A stretch of 64,000 nucleotides of DNA from Planomonospora sp. ID82291 (GTDB lineage Bacteria > Actinomycetota > Actinomycetes > Streptosporangiales > Streptosporangiaceae). The notes beneath the pieces are model-generated. The model made no database searches, had not been told where the DNA came from, and saw only the letters and a list, made by a program, of their open reading frames with translations. Positions 37,240 to 46,108 of the stretch are shown here, one piece after another. The position numbers were made by a program, and so were the translations under genes. The DNA lies in NCBI RefSeq assembly GCF_015711645.1, contig NZ_JABTEX010000001.1:2170001-2234000 (forward strand). The letters are read 5' to 3'. The first letter of the stretch is position 1. Every line of letters starts with the position of its first letter.

Positions 37240-37709
37240 GAGCGGAGACGTTACCCGGCTCCCCGAGGGGTCCGCATGGGACGGAGATGACACGCCGGGG
37301 AAACGGGTTACCGCTCCTTGTCGTCACTTTGCGTTAACGTTGCTCACGCCGGTGGCGATCGGTGCCCGGCCCGCTCCCCCAGCGGGCGCGGTCCCGGTGC
37401 CCTCCGGCAGCGCTGATCACTCGTGTCGGCACCATCGGGCGTCGGGCCCTGGGGAACGGCCCGGCGCCCGCCGCCGTCTCCGGGCGACCCCCTGTCCGCC
37501 GCCGTCTCCGGGCGGCCCCTCCGCCCGCCGTCTCCGGACGGCCTTCCCGTACGGCGGGCCCCGGTCCGGAGGCCTCCTGACGCTCCGTGCGATCAGGGCC
37601 CGCCGACGCCACGCCTCCGGGCGGGTGCCGTGACGCCACCCTCGGCGTTCGGCCCGTTACGCTGGTCGACTTGGGCATGTAGTTCCATGTTGGCGAAGGA
37701 CGGGACATC
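37240..37709. other. Long intergenic region with degenerate short repeats
   Basis: 470 bases with no convincing gene. It holds GTTAAC palindromes near 37333 and three to four loose copies of CGCCGTCTCCGGRCG around 37460-37545. It must carry the divergent promoters of the methyltransferase and the DUF2520/pan operon, but I cannot place them. Confidence 0.5.
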
Positions 37710-38600
37710 GTGGACACAGGACACCGCCCGGCCCGGTTGGCGGTCGGGGTGCTCGGCGCCGGACGGGTGGGCTCCGTGCTCGGCGCCGCCCTGGCGAGGG
37801 CGGGTCACCGGCTCGTGGCCGTCAGCGGCGTCTCCGACGCCTCCCGGCGCAGGGCCGCCGACCGGCTGGGCCTGACCCCCAGCGCCCCGGAGGACGTGGT
37901 GGCCCGCGCGGACCTCGTCCTGCTCACGGTCCCCGACGACGTGCTGCCCGGCCTGGTCGCCGGCCTGGCCGAGACGGGCGCCGACCTGCGCGGCACGCTG
38001 CTGGTCCACACCAGCGGCGCGTACGGCCTGGCGGTGCTGAACCCGGCGGTCGAGCGCGGGGCGCTCCCGCTGGCGCTGCACCCGGTGATGACCTTCACCG
38101 GCAGGGACGACGACCTGAGCCGGCTGACCGGCATCACGTTCGGGGTCACCGCGCCCGAACCGCTCCGCCCGGTGGCCGAGGCGCTGGTCATCGAGATGGA
38201 GGGCGAGCCGGTCTGGATCGAGGAGCACGACCGGGCGCTCTACCACGCGGCCCTGGCGAACGCGGCCAACCACATGGTCACGCTCATCGCGGAGTCCTCC
38301 GAGCTGCTGCGGAAGATCGGGGTGGACGAGCCGGGCCGGATGCTCGGCCCGCTGCTCGGCGCCGCCCTGGACAACGTGCTCCGGCTCGGCCTGGCCGGGC
38401 TGACCGGCCCCGTGGTGCGGGGCGACGCGGGCACGGTCCGCAAGCACGTGGACGCGCTCATCCTCGCCGCCCCCGAGGCCGCCGACGCCTACGTGGCCCT
38501 CGCTAGGCTCACGGCGGACCGGGCGCTCGCGGCCGGGCTGCTCAAGCCCGAGGCCGCCGAGCGCCTCCTGGACGCCCTGGGAGGCAACATATGGACCTGA
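37710..38600 (+). CDS. Rossmann-fold DUF2520 protein, pantothenate-linked
   Basis: 296 residues. The N-terminal dinucleotide-binding loop is [14 protein letters not shown] (about 12-25); the C-terminal half is the helical DUF2520 domain ([20 protein letters not shown]). The fold is like 6-phosphogluconate or ketopantoate reductases. Its place, overlapping panC by 10 bases, has led to suggestions that such proteins act in pantothenate synthesis, perhaps reducing ketopantoate; that is inference. GTG start with GAAGGA upstream. First gene of the operon with panC, panD, nadB-nadC and coaX. Confidence 0.85.
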   Translation: MDTGHRPARLAVGVLGAGRVGSVLGAALARAGHRLVAVSGVSDASRRRAADRLGLTPSAPEDVVARADLVLLTVPDDVLPGLVAGLAETGADLRGTLLVHTSGAYGLAVLNPAVERGALPLALHPVMTFTGRDDDLSRLTGITFGVTAPEPLRPVAEALVIEMEGEPVWIEEHDRALYHAALANAANHMVTLIAESSELLRKIGVDEPGRMLGPLLGAALDNVLRLGLAGLTGPVVRGDAGTVRKHVDALILAAPEAADAYVALARLTADRALAAGLLKPEAAERLLDALGGNIWT

Positions 38601-39457
38601 TCGTGGCGGGCGACCGCGCCGAGCTGGCCGAGGCCCGCCGGACCCTGCGCATCGGACGCGCGGTCCCCGCGGGCACGGCCGGCCTGGCGCTGGTGCCGAC
38701 CATGGGGGCCCTGCACGAGGGCCACCGCTCGCTGATCCGGCTGGCCCGGGAGCGGGCCGACCGCGTCGCGGTGAGCGTCTTCGTCAACCCGCTGCAGTTC
38801 GGCCCGGGAGAGGACTACTCGCGCTATCCCCGGACGTTCGACGCCGACCTGGAGGTGTGCGCGGCCGAGGGCGTGGACGTCGTCTTCGCCCCCGCCGCCG
38901 AGGATATGTACCTGCCGGACCGGCAGGTCGGCGTGACGTCGGGCGCGATGGGCGCGATCGTCGAGGGCGCGTCCCGGCCGGGGCACTTCGACGGCATGCT
39001 GACCGTGGTGCTCAAGCTGTTCAACCTGGTCCGGCCGGACGTGGCGGTGTTCGGCCGCAAGGACGCCCAGCAGCTCGCGCTGATCCGCCGGATGGTCCTC
39101 GACCTCGACCTGCCGATCGAGATCGTGGGAGCCCCCACGGTCCGGGAGGCCGACGGGCTGGCGCTGTCCAGCCGCAACCGCTACCTCCTGCCGGAGCAGC
39201 GGGGCGCGGCGCTGGCCCTGTCCCGGGCGCTGTTCGCGGGAGCGGAGCGGCGGACCCCGGCGGAGGTCCGCCGTGCGGCGCGCGCCGTGCTGGACGCCGA
39301 GCCGGGGGCGGCCCTCGACTACCTGGTGCTGGTGGACCCGGCGACCTTCACCGAGGTGCCCGACGACCACGCGGGGGAGGCGGTCCTCGCCGTCGCCGCG
39401 CGGGTGGGGACTACCCGGCTGATCGACAACGTTGTCCTGACGCTGGGCCGACCGTAG
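38591..39457 (+). CDS. panC: Pantothenate synthetase
   Basis: 288 residues. It joins pantoate and beta-alanine with ATP. Signature segments: [16 protein letters not shown] (with the HxGH nucleotide-binding pair), [35 protein letters not shown] and the KMSKS-like [12 protein letters not shown]. Start at ATG 38591 inside the end of the DUF2520 gene. panD follows 76 bases on. Confidence 0.95.
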   Translation: MDLIVAGDRAELAEARRTLRIGRAVPAGTAGLALVPTMGALHEGHRSLIRLARERADRVAVSVFVNPLQFGPGEDYSRYPRTFDADLEVCAAEGVDVVFAPAAEDMYLPDRQVGVTSGAMGAIVEGASRPGHFDGMLTVVLKLFNLVRPDVAVFGRKDAQQLALIRRMVLDLDLPIEIVGAPTVREADGLALSSRNRYLLPEQRGAALALSRALFAGAERRTPAEVRRAARAVLDAEPGAALDYLVLVDPATFTEVPDDHAGEAVLAVAARVGTTRLIDNVVLTLGRP

Positions 39458-39533
39458 TCTGGAACCGCTCTGCAATCCCCTGTCCGGCGTGCACGCCCGT
39501 GCGGCGGCGCGACCTCCGAAAGGTGAACGGCGC

Positions 39534-39950
39534 ATGCTCCGAACCATGCTCACCTCCAAGATCCACCGTGCCACCGTCACCCAGGCCGACCTGCACTACG
39601 TGGGATCGGTCACCGTCGATGAGGACCTGCTGGACGCGGCCGGGCTGCTGCCCGGGGAGCAGGTCCACATCGTGGACATCGACAACGGGGCGCGCCTGGT
39701 CACCTACACCATCGCCGGTCCCAGGGGCTCGGGCGTGATCGGCGTCAACGGCGCCGCCGCCCGGCTCGTCCACGAGGGCGACCTGGTGATCATCATCGCG
39801 TACGGCCAGATGGAGGACGCCGAGGCCAGGACCTTCCGGCCCCGGGTCGTGCACGTCGACCGCGGCAACCGGGTCATCGACCTCGGCGACGACCCGGCCG
39901 AGCCCGTCCCGGGCTCGGCCGGCCTGCGCGGGGACCTCGTCTCCGGCTGA
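39534..39950 (+). CDS. panD: Aspartate 1-decarboxylase proenzyme
   Basis: 138 residues. It makes beta-alanine from aspartate. The self-cleavage site Gly24-Ser25 ([10 protein letters not shown]) is intact and gives the pyruvoyl group; catalytic surroundings such as [21 protein letters not shown] and VIIIAYG are present. The frame opens at 39489, but ATG 39534 has an AAGGTG site and gives the family N-terminus [12 protein letters not shown]. Confidence 0.95.
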   Translation: MLRTMLTSKIHRATVTQADLHYVGSVTVDEDLLDAAGLLPGEQVHIVDIDNGARLVTYTIAGPRGSGVIGVNGAAARLVHEGDLVIIIAYGQMEDAEARTFRPRVVHVDRGNRVIDLGDDPAEPVPGSAGLRGDLVSG

Positions 39951-40096
39951 CCCCTGCTCGGGACCTCTCCCCGGACCTCCCCGGGTCTTCCGCCGACCCG
40001 GGGAAGTTCCGGCTCGCGCGGGGCGTTATCGTCATGGTGACGAAATCCGTGGACCCCCAGACCTCCACGGGCCCCGCTCGGGGGCTCCGGCCACGT

Positions 40097-40123
40097 CCCC
40101 CGAGCCGCGACGCGCGACGTCGC
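40097..40123 (+). repeat. Dispersed hairpin repeat upstream of nadB
   Basis: The first 19 bases (CCCCCGAGCCGCGACGCGC) are identical to the core of the 71-bp units before tilS. The hairpin arms GCGACG/CGTCGC lie at 40107-40123. The AGGAGG of nadB follows within 10 bases. Confidence 0.8.
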
Positions 40124-40141
40124 AACAGACAGGAGGCGACC

Positions 40142-42655
40142 ATGAGCATCCCGATCCCCAGGAAACTGACCGCACCCGAGCCGGGGTGGACCGTCGAGGC
40201 GGACGTGGTCGTGGTCGGCTCCGGGATCGCGGGCCTGACCCTGGCCCTGCGCCTGGCGGCCCTGGACCCCGGGGCGAAGGTCCTGGTCGTCACCAAGGAC
40301 GTGCTCTCGGCGGGCTCCACCCGCTGGGCGCAGGGCGGCATCGCCGCCGTGCTCGACCCCGCCGACAGCCCCGAGGAGCACCTGTACGACACGCTCGTCG
40401 CCGGGGTCGGCCTCTGCGACACCGAGGCGGTCCGGGTCCTGGTGACCGAGGGGCCGGGCGCGCTGCACGGGCTGATCGCCGCGGGTGCCCGCTTCGACAC
40501 CGACGCCGAGGGCGGGCTCCAGCTCACCCGCGAGGGCGGCCACCGGCGCAACCGCATCGTGCACGCGGGCGGCGACGCCACCGGGGCCGAGGTGCAGCGC
40601 GCGCTCGTCGCCGCGGTCCGGGCGTCGGAGATCGAGGTGATCGAGCACGCCCTCGTCCTGGACCTGCTGAAGGACGCGCGCGGCCACGCGGCCGGGGTGA
40701 CCCTGCACGTGATGGGCGAGGGCTCGCGCGACGGCGTGGGCGCCGTGCGCGCCCGCGCCGTGGTGCTCGCCACCGGAGGGATGGGCCAGGTCTACGCCGC
40801 CACGACCAACCCGCCGGTCTCCACCGGCGACGGCGTCGCGCTCGCGCTGCGGGCCGGGGCCGTCGTGCGTGACCTGGAGTTCGTCCAGTTCCACCCGACC
40901 GTGCTCTGGCTGGGCGGGGATTCCACCGGCCAGCAGCCGCTGATCTCCGAGGCGGTCCGCGGCGAGGGCGCGGTGCTGATCGACTCAGGCGGCGTGCGGT
41001 TCATGAAGGACGTGCACGAGCTCGCCGACCTGGCGCCCCGGGACGTGGTGGCCAAGGCGATCATGCGGCGCATGCGGGAGACCGGCGCCGAGCACGTGTA
41101 CCTCGACGGGCGCCACTTCGGCGAGGACAAGTGGCGCACCCGCTTCCCGACGATCCACGCGGTCTGCCTGGAGCACGGGATCGACCCGGCCGTCCAGCCG
41201 ATCCCGGTCGCCCCGGCCGCCCACTACGCCAGCGGCGGCGTCCGCACCGACCTGCACGGCCGTACCAGCGTGCCGGGCCTGTACGCCTGCGGCGAGGTGG
41301 CCTGCACCGGCGTGCACGGCGCCAACCGGCTGGCCTCCAACTCCCTGCTGGAGGGCCTGGTCTTCGCCGAGCGGATCGCCGCCGACGTGCACGCCGTACG
41401 GCCGGCGCCCGGTGAGCCGGCGGCCGACGACAGGGCGGAAGGGCTGGTCGACCCCCGGGCCCGGCCGCGGATCCAGGCGCACATGAGCCGGGGCGCGAGC
41501 GTGCTGCGCAGCGGTGAGAGCCTGGCGGAGGTGAGCCGCGCCCTGGTGAACGCCCGCTGGACGCCGGTGGCGGTCGAGCCGTGCACCGAGTCGTGGGAGG
41601 CCGCCAACCTGCTCACCGTCGCCTCCGCGCTGGTGGAGGCCGCCCGCGCCCGCGAGGAGACCCGCGGGTCGCACTGGCGGGAGGACTTCCCCGAGCGCGA
41701 CGACCACCGGTGGCTCGCCCACCTCGACGTGACCCTGACAGGAGAGGGACTGATCATGAACCACCGTCCGCACGGGGGCGCGGTGCCCGTGCACCTGGCC
41801 GAGGAGCTGACCGCGGCGGGGCTGGACCCGGCCGAGGTGGGAGCCCTGATCGAGAACGCGCTCCGGGAGGACCTGCAGGAGGCCGGCGACGTGACGAGCA
41901 TCGCCACGATTCCCGCCGGGCGGACCGCCACCGCCGACGTGGTGGCCAGGGCCGACGGGGTGGTCGCGGGGCTCGCGGTCGCGGAGGCGGTGTTCGCCCG
42001 GTTCGGCGCGGACCGCACCGAGCGGCACGTCAAGGACGGCGAGCGGGTGTCCCGGGGGGACGTGCTGATGACCGTCACCGGGACCACCCGGGACCTGCTG
42101 ACCGCCGAGCGGACCGCGCTGAACCTGCTCACCCACCTGTCCGGCGTCGCCTCGCTCACCGGCCGGTGGGTCCGGGCGGTCGAGGGGACCGGCGCCCGGA
42201 TCCGCGACAGCCGCAAGACCCTGCCGGGCCTGCGCGCGCTGGAGAAGTACGCCGTCCGGGCGGGCGGCGGGGTCAACCACCGCATGTCGTTGTCGGACGC
42301 GGCACTGATCAAGGACAATCACGTGGTGGCCGCGGGCGGGGTGGCCGAGGCGTTCCGCGCGGTCCGCGACGCCCACCCCGGCCTGCCGATCGAGGTCGAG
42401 GTCGACCGGATCGACCAGATCGAGCCGGTGCTGGCGGAGGGGGCGGAGGAGATCCTGCTGGACAACTTCACCGTTCCGCAGCTCCGCGAGGCCGTACGCC
42501 TGGTCGGCGGGCGGGCGCGCCTGGAGTCCAGCGGGGGGTTGACCTTGGAATCGGCCCGTGACGTGGCCGAAACCGGTGTTGACTACCTTGCGGTGGGCGC
42601 GCTCACGCACTCGGCGCCGGCCCTGGACATCGCCTTGGACCTTCGGGGGAACTGA
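40142..42655 (+). CDS. nadB-nadC: L-aspartate oxidase fused to quinolinate phosphoribosyltransferase
   Basis: 837 residues in one frame. The NadB part (1 to about 535) has the FAD loop VVVVGSGIAGLTLAL, the flavin-site STRWAQGGIAAV, GHRRNRIVHAGGDATG, and ASGGVRTDLHGRTSVPGLYACGEVACTGVHGANRLASNSL (in parts). NadC (about 550-837) has ENALREDL, RKTLPGLRALEKYAV, GGGVNHRMSL and SGGLTLESARDVAETGVDYL. NadB oxidises aspartate to iminoaspartate; NadA (not in the window) makes quinolinate; NadC forms nicotinate mononucleotide. No stop separates the parts. An ATG at 41756 with GGAGAGGG 7 bases upstream could also yield free NadC. The start at 40142 has AGGAGG. Confidence 0.93.
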   Translation: MSIPIPRKLTAPEPGWTVEADVVVVGSGIAGLTLALRLAALDPGAKVLVVTKDVLSAGSTRWAQGGIAAVLDPADSPEEHLYDTLVAGVGLCDTEAVRVLVTEGPGALHGLIAAGARFDTDAEGGLQLTREGGHRRNRIVHAGGDATGAEVQRALVAAVRASEIEVIEHALVLDLLKDARGHAAGVTLHVMGEGSRDGVGAVRARAVVLATGGMGQVYAATTNPPVSTGDGVALALRAGAVVRDLEFVQFHPTVLWLGGDSTGQQPLISEAVRGEGAVLIDSGGVRFMKDVHELADLAPRDVVAKAIMRRMRETGAEHVYLDGRHFGEDKWRTRFPTIHAVCLEHGIDPAVQPIPVAPAAHYASGGVRTDLHGRTSVPGLYACGEVACTGVHGANRLASNSLLEGLVFAERIAADVHAVRPAPGEPAADDRAEGLVDPRARPRIQAHMSRGASVLRSGESLAEVSRALVNARWTPVAVEPCTESWEAANLLTVASALVEAARAREETRGSHWREDFPERDDHRWLAHLDVTLTGEGLIMNHRPHGGAVPVHLAEELTAAGLDPAEVGALIENALREDLQEAGDVTSIATIPAGRTATADVVARADGVVAGLAVAEAVFARFGADRTERHVKDGERVSRGDVLMTVTGTTRDLLTAERTALNLLTHLSGVASLTGRWVRAVEGTGARIRDSRKTLPGLRALEKYAVRAGGGVNHRMSLSDAALIKDNHVVAAGGVAEAFRAVRDAHPGLPIEVEVDRIDQIEPVLAEGAEEILLDNFTVPQLREAVRLVGGRARLESSGGLTLESARDVAETGVDYLAVGALTHSAPALDIALDLRGN

Positions 42656-43437
42656 TGCTGCTCGCCATCGACGTAGGCAACACTCACACCGTTCTCGGCC
42701 TGTTCGAGGGCGAGGAGGTCATCGAGCACTGGCGGATCGCCACCGACGCCCGGCGCACGGCCGACGAGGTCGCGGTCGTGCTGCAGGGACTGCTGGCGCA
42801 GTCGCCGCTGCTCAAGGGGACCGACGTCGACGGCATCGCGCTCTGCTCCACGGTGCCGTCGGTGCTCAACGAGATGCGCGAGATGTGCCGCCGCTACTAC
42901 GGCGACGTGACCGCGGTGATCGTGGAGCCCGGCGTGCGCACCGGGGTGCCGGTCCGGATGGACAACCCGAAGGAGGTCGGCAGCGACCGCATCGTCAACG
43001 CGCTGGCGGCCATCCAGCTGTACGGCGGGCCGTGCATCATCGTCGACTTCGGGACCGCGACCTCCTTCGACGCCGTCTCCGCCAAGGGGGAGTACGTCGG
43101 GGCCGTCACCGCGCCCGGCATCGAGATCTCGGTGGACGCGCTGGCCGCGGCCGGGGCGCAGCTGCACAAGGTGGAGCTGATCCGGCCCCGGTCGGTGATC
43201 GCCAAGAACACGGTCGAGGCGCTCCAGTCCGGCATCATCTACGGCTTCGCCGGCCAGGTGGACGGGATCGTGGAGCGGATGGCGGCCGAGCTGGCCGAGG
43301 ATCCGGACGAGGTCACGGTGGTCGCGACCGGCAGCGCGGCACCGCTGGTGGCGGGCGAGTCCGCCTCGATCGACGTGCACGAGCCGTGGCTGACGCTGAT
43401 CGGACTCCGGCTCATCTACCACCGCAACACCATGTAG
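42655..43437 (+). CDS. coaX: Type III pantothenate kinase
   Basis: 260 residues. It phosphorylates pantothenate, the first step of CoA synthesis. ASKHA-fold motifs: AIDVGNTHTVLGLF (phosphate loop), the middle VDFGTATSFDAV, and GIEISVDALAAAGAQL plus VIAKNTVEALQSGIIYG. Its ATG overlaps the TGA of the nadB-nadC gene by one base. It completes a pan/nad/coa supply operon. Confidence 0.94.
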   Translation: MLLAIDVGNTHTVLGLFEGEEVIEHWRIATDARRTADEVAVVLQGLLAQSPLLKGTDVDGIALCSTVPSVLNEMREMCRRYYGDVTAVIVEPGVRTGVPVRMDNPKEVGSDRIVNALAAIQLYGGPCIIVDFGTATSFDAVSAKGEYVGAVTAPGIEISVDALAAAGAQLHKVELIRPRSVIAKNTVEALQSGIIYGFAGQVDGIVERMAAELAEDPDEVTVVATGSAAPLVAGESASIDVHEPWLTLIGLRLIYHRNTM

Positions 43438-43483
43438 CCGGGCACAGTCCGGGAGCGGCCCGGACATCGGTAACCTTGACCGC

Positions 43484-44989
43484 GTGACCGACCATGTGAC
43501 TGCAGCCGAGGATCTGCCCGAGCAAATGCGCGTGCGCCGGGAGAAGCTCGACCGCCTCCGTGCCGAGGGCGTCGACCCCTACCCGGTGAACTTTCCGCGC
43601 ACCGCGACCAACGCCGAGATCCGCGAGAGATACGCCGATCTCGCCGCTGACACCGCGACCGGCGAGAAAGTGGGCGTCACGGGCCGCGTCATGCTCTCGC
43701 GGACCGGCGGCAAGCTCTGCTTCGCCACCATCCGGGACGGCTCCGGCGACCTGCAGGTCATGATCTCGCTGGACAAGGTGGGCGAGGAGTCCCTGGCCGC
43801 CTGGAAGCGCGACGTCGACCTGGGCGACCACATCGGCATCGAGGGCGAGGTCATCACCTCGCGCCGCGGCGAGCTGTCCATCCTGGCGGACCGGTGGGCG
43901 ATCACCTCCAAGTGCCTGCGCCCGCTGCCGGAGAAGCACGCCGGCCTCACCGACCCCGAGGCGCGGGTACGGCAGCGCTACGTGGACCTCATCGTCAACG
44001 ACGAGGCCCGCAGGATGGCCCACACCCGCAGCGCCGTCGTCCGCGCGATCCGCGACTTCTGGCACGGCGAGGGCTACCTCGAGGTCGAGACGCCGATGCT
44101 CCAGCCGATCCACGGCGGCGCGGCGGCCCGGCCGTTCAGGACCCACATCAACGCCTACGACATGGAGCTCTACCTCCGCATCGCGATCGAGCTCTACCTC
44201 AAGCGGCTCGTGGTCGGCGGCATCGAGAAGGTCTTCGAGATCAACCGCAACTTCCGCAACGAGGGCGCGGACGCCACCCACAACCCCGAGTTCACCATGC
44301 TCGAGGCGTACGGGACGTATCTCGACTACCACGACATGGCCGACCTGACCCAGCGGATGATCCAGAGCGCGGTCGTGGCCGCGCTGGGCCGCTCCGTGGT
44401 GGACCACGGCGGGGTGGAGGTCGACCTCGGGCTGGCGGAGTGGCCGCGGATCACGCTGTACGGCTCCGTCTCGGAGGCGCTCGGCGAGGAGGTCACGACC
44501 GAGACCTCCCTGGAGCAGGTCCGCAAGCTGGCCGACGCGCGGGAGATCCACTGGGATCCCAAGTGGGGCCAGGGCAAGGTCGTCCAGGAGATCTTCGAGG
44601 CGCTCGTCGAGCACACGCTGATCCAGCCCACGTTCGTGATGGACTACCCGCTGGAGACCTCCCCGCTGACCCGCCAGCACCGCGACAACCCGCTGCTGAC
44701 CGAGAAGTGGGACCTGATCGGGTTCGGCACCGAGCTGGGCACCGCCTACTCGGAGTTGGTGGACCCGGTCGAGCAGCGCCGCCGCCTCACCGAGCAGTCC
44801 CTGCTGGCCGCGGGCGGCGACCCGGAGGCCATGCAGCTCGACGAGGACTTCCTCGCCGCCCTGGAGTACGCGATGCCGCCCACCGGCGGCATGGGGCTCG
44901 GCATCGACCGCCTCATCATGGCCTTCACCGGCAAGAACATCCGCGAGACCATCCTGTTCCCGCTGGTCAAGCCGGCCGGCGGAGCCTGA
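43484..44989 (+). CDS. lysS: Lysyl-tRNA synthetase, class II
   Basis: 501 residues. It charges tRNA-Lys. An N-terminal OB fold (VGVTGRVMLSRTGGKLCFATI) precedes the class II core: motif 2 in FEINRNFRNEGADATHNPEF and motif 3 in GMGLGIDRLIM. There is no C-terminal membrane part, so it is the plain enzyme, not MprF/LysX. GTG start. It is followed by a strong hairpin terminator. Confidence 0.96.
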   Translation: MTDHVTAAEDLPEQMRVRREKLDRLRAEGVDPYPVNFPRTATNAEIRERYADLAADTATGEKVGVTGRVMLSRTGGKLCFATIRDGSGDLQVMISLDKVGEESLAAWKRDVDLGDHIGIEGEVITSRRGELSILADRWAITSKCLRPLPEKHAGLTDPEARVRQRYVDLIVNDEARRMAHTRSAVVRAIRDFWHGEGYLEVETPMLQPIHGGAAARPFRTHINAYDMELYLRIAIELYLKRLVVGGIEKVFEINRNFRNEGADATHNPEFTMLEAYGTYLDYHDMADLTQRMIQSAVVAALGRSVVDHGGVEVDLGLAEWPRITLYGSVSEALGEEVTTETSLEQVRKLADAREIHWDPKWGQGKVVQEIFEALVEHTLIQPTFVMDYPLETSPLTRQHRDNPLLTEKWDLIGFGTELGTAYSELVDPVEQRRRLTEQSLLAAGGDPEAMQLDEDFLAALEYAMPPTGGMGLGIDRLIMAFTGKNIRETILFPLVKPAGGA

Positions 44990-44997
44990 CGGACGTC

Positions 44998-45026
44998 CGC
45001 GGCCGGGGGCGGCGCCCCCGGCCGCG
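44998..45026 (+). terminator. Terminator of lysS
   Basis: A perfect 13-bp stem (44998-45010 with 45014-45026) closes a 3-base loop 9 bases after the stop codon. Confidence 0.85.
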
Positions 45027-45162
45027 ACGGCGTCTCCCGGGGGCCGGCCGCCCGGCCGCGCCCTTCGGCGTGCGGCGCGGAAACTCAATTTCGGCCGTGC
45101 CCTATATCGCCGGACGATCAATCATCCCGGCGGGTCATTAACGAATGCAGAGAAAGGACCCG

Positions 45163-45221
45163 CGTCCGCCACGTCGGACCGAGGTTCCTTCTGTTTCTGT
45201 TGCGCCCTTCTGTGGCGGACG
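45163..45221. other. Inverted repeat in the lysS downstream gap
   Basis: CGTCCGCCAC (45163-45172) pairs exactly with GTGGCGGACG (45212-45221) around a 39-base, T-rich loop. It could be part of a small RNA or an attenuator; nothing else supports that. Confidence 0.35.
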
Positions 45222-45504
45222 TGACAAAAATCTCATACCGCCTGTGGATGCGACGGTGGCCTTCCTGGAGGACGCCGCCGCGGGGCGGGCCGTCACCACG
45301 GCGTCCGCGGGCGGTCCGTCATCTGTGAGCGCAGGCGGTCGTCCGTGATCGCACGCGGTTTCCGGACGTCCGCCGGTCCGCCGCCCTTCCCGGCCTCCGG
45401 CCGTCGGCCGATCTCAGATATCCGTAAAACCCCGACATATCGTCAGTACTTCACGTAATGACCGTTAAGTCAATGTAGGCCCCCGGATCTATGGAGAGCA
45501 GAAC

Positions 45505-45534
45505 TTGACGACCTTTGAAGAAGACGTTTACCGT
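45505..45534 (+). promoter_or_regulatory. Vegetative-type promoter of the small HTH gene
   Basis: TTGACG and TACCGT are separated by 18 bases, about 70 bases before the ATG at 45602. It is among the best -35/-10 matches in the window. Confidence 0.6.
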
Positions 45535-45601
45535 TCCTGACGGGCGACATTGGTTCCGATCACACTCACGGCTGGATGCCGGTGCGGGGGAGGACCTCTA
45601 G

Positions 45602-45850
45602 ATGGCATATCCAGAAGTCGTAGTGAACGCCCGTCGCGGCCTTCTGTCCGTGAGCGAGGTGGATCTGAGCGACGAGGATCTCGTCCTCCTGGCGGAGCTC
45701 GCCAAGGGGGTGACGGTGGACCGCGTGGGACGGCGCCTCGACATCAGCGGACGCACCGTCCGGCGGAGACTGCGCGGCATCTGCGACCGCATCGGCGTGG
45801 CCACGGCCATCGAGGCCGTGGCATGGGCCGCGCGCCGCCGCCTGATCTGA
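45602..45850 (+). CDS. Small LuxR-type helix-turn-helix protein
   Basis: 82 residues. Residues 24-80 form a GerE/LuxR-like four-helix HTH (DEDLVLLAELAKGVTVDRVGRRLDISGRTVRRRLRGICDRIGVATAIEAV). No receiver or ligand domain is attached, so it is a stand-alone DNA-binding protein, as GerE or WhiB-linked orphan regulators can be. GGGGAGG stands 8 bases before the ATG. A clear promoter precedes it, and no target can be named. It is convergent with the NlpC/P60 gene at 46109. Confidence 0.8.
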   Translation: MAYPEVVVNARRGLLSVSEVDLSDEDLVLLAELAKGVTVDRVGRRLDISGRTVRRRLRGICDRIGVATAIEAVAWAARRRLI

Positions 45851-45893
45851 TCCCGCGCCGATCCCGTCCCGCCGACCGTCCCTGCCGGTCCGG

Positions 45894-46036
45894 CCGTGCA
45901 CCCGCTCCGATCAGGCCCCGGACCGGCGACGTCGTCCGGCCGTGCACCCGCTCCGGCCGCGCACCCGCTCCGACCAGGCCCCGGACCGTCCCTGCCGGTC
46001 CGGCCGCGCACCCGCTCCGACCGCGCACCCGTTTCG
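45894..46036. repeat. Degenerate 16-bp repeat, five copies
   Basis: CCGYGCACCCGCTCCG occurs at 45894, 45940, 45957, 46004 and (altered) 46021, interspersed with CAGGCCCCGGACCG. A 25-base duplication (CCGCCTCRGTCCGCGATCC plus following bases) lies just after, at 46079-46128, the second copy running into the end of the NlpC/P60 gene. Confidence 0.65.
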
Positions 46037-46108
46037 GATCCGCGTCCGGCCGGGCTCCGCCTCTCAGCCCGAGCCCCGCCTCGGTCCGCGATCCGTACGG
46101 GTTCCGCC

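Larger units (their letters stand above)
44990..45601. other. 612-base intergenic region after lysS
   Basis: No convincing protein gene. It holds the lysS terminator (44998-45026), an AT-richer stretch at 45080-45150, a 10-bp inverted repeat at 45163-45172/45212-45221, a second AT-rich stretch at 45405-45540 and a good promoter at 45505-45534. A frame at 45145-45348 exists, but its codon pattern is poor. Confidence 0.55.

Noticed and set aside
45145-45348. A 67-codon protein gene after lysS
   Set aside because: Composition and third-position pattern do not fit a gene here, and the inverted repeat at 45163-45221 lies inside it.
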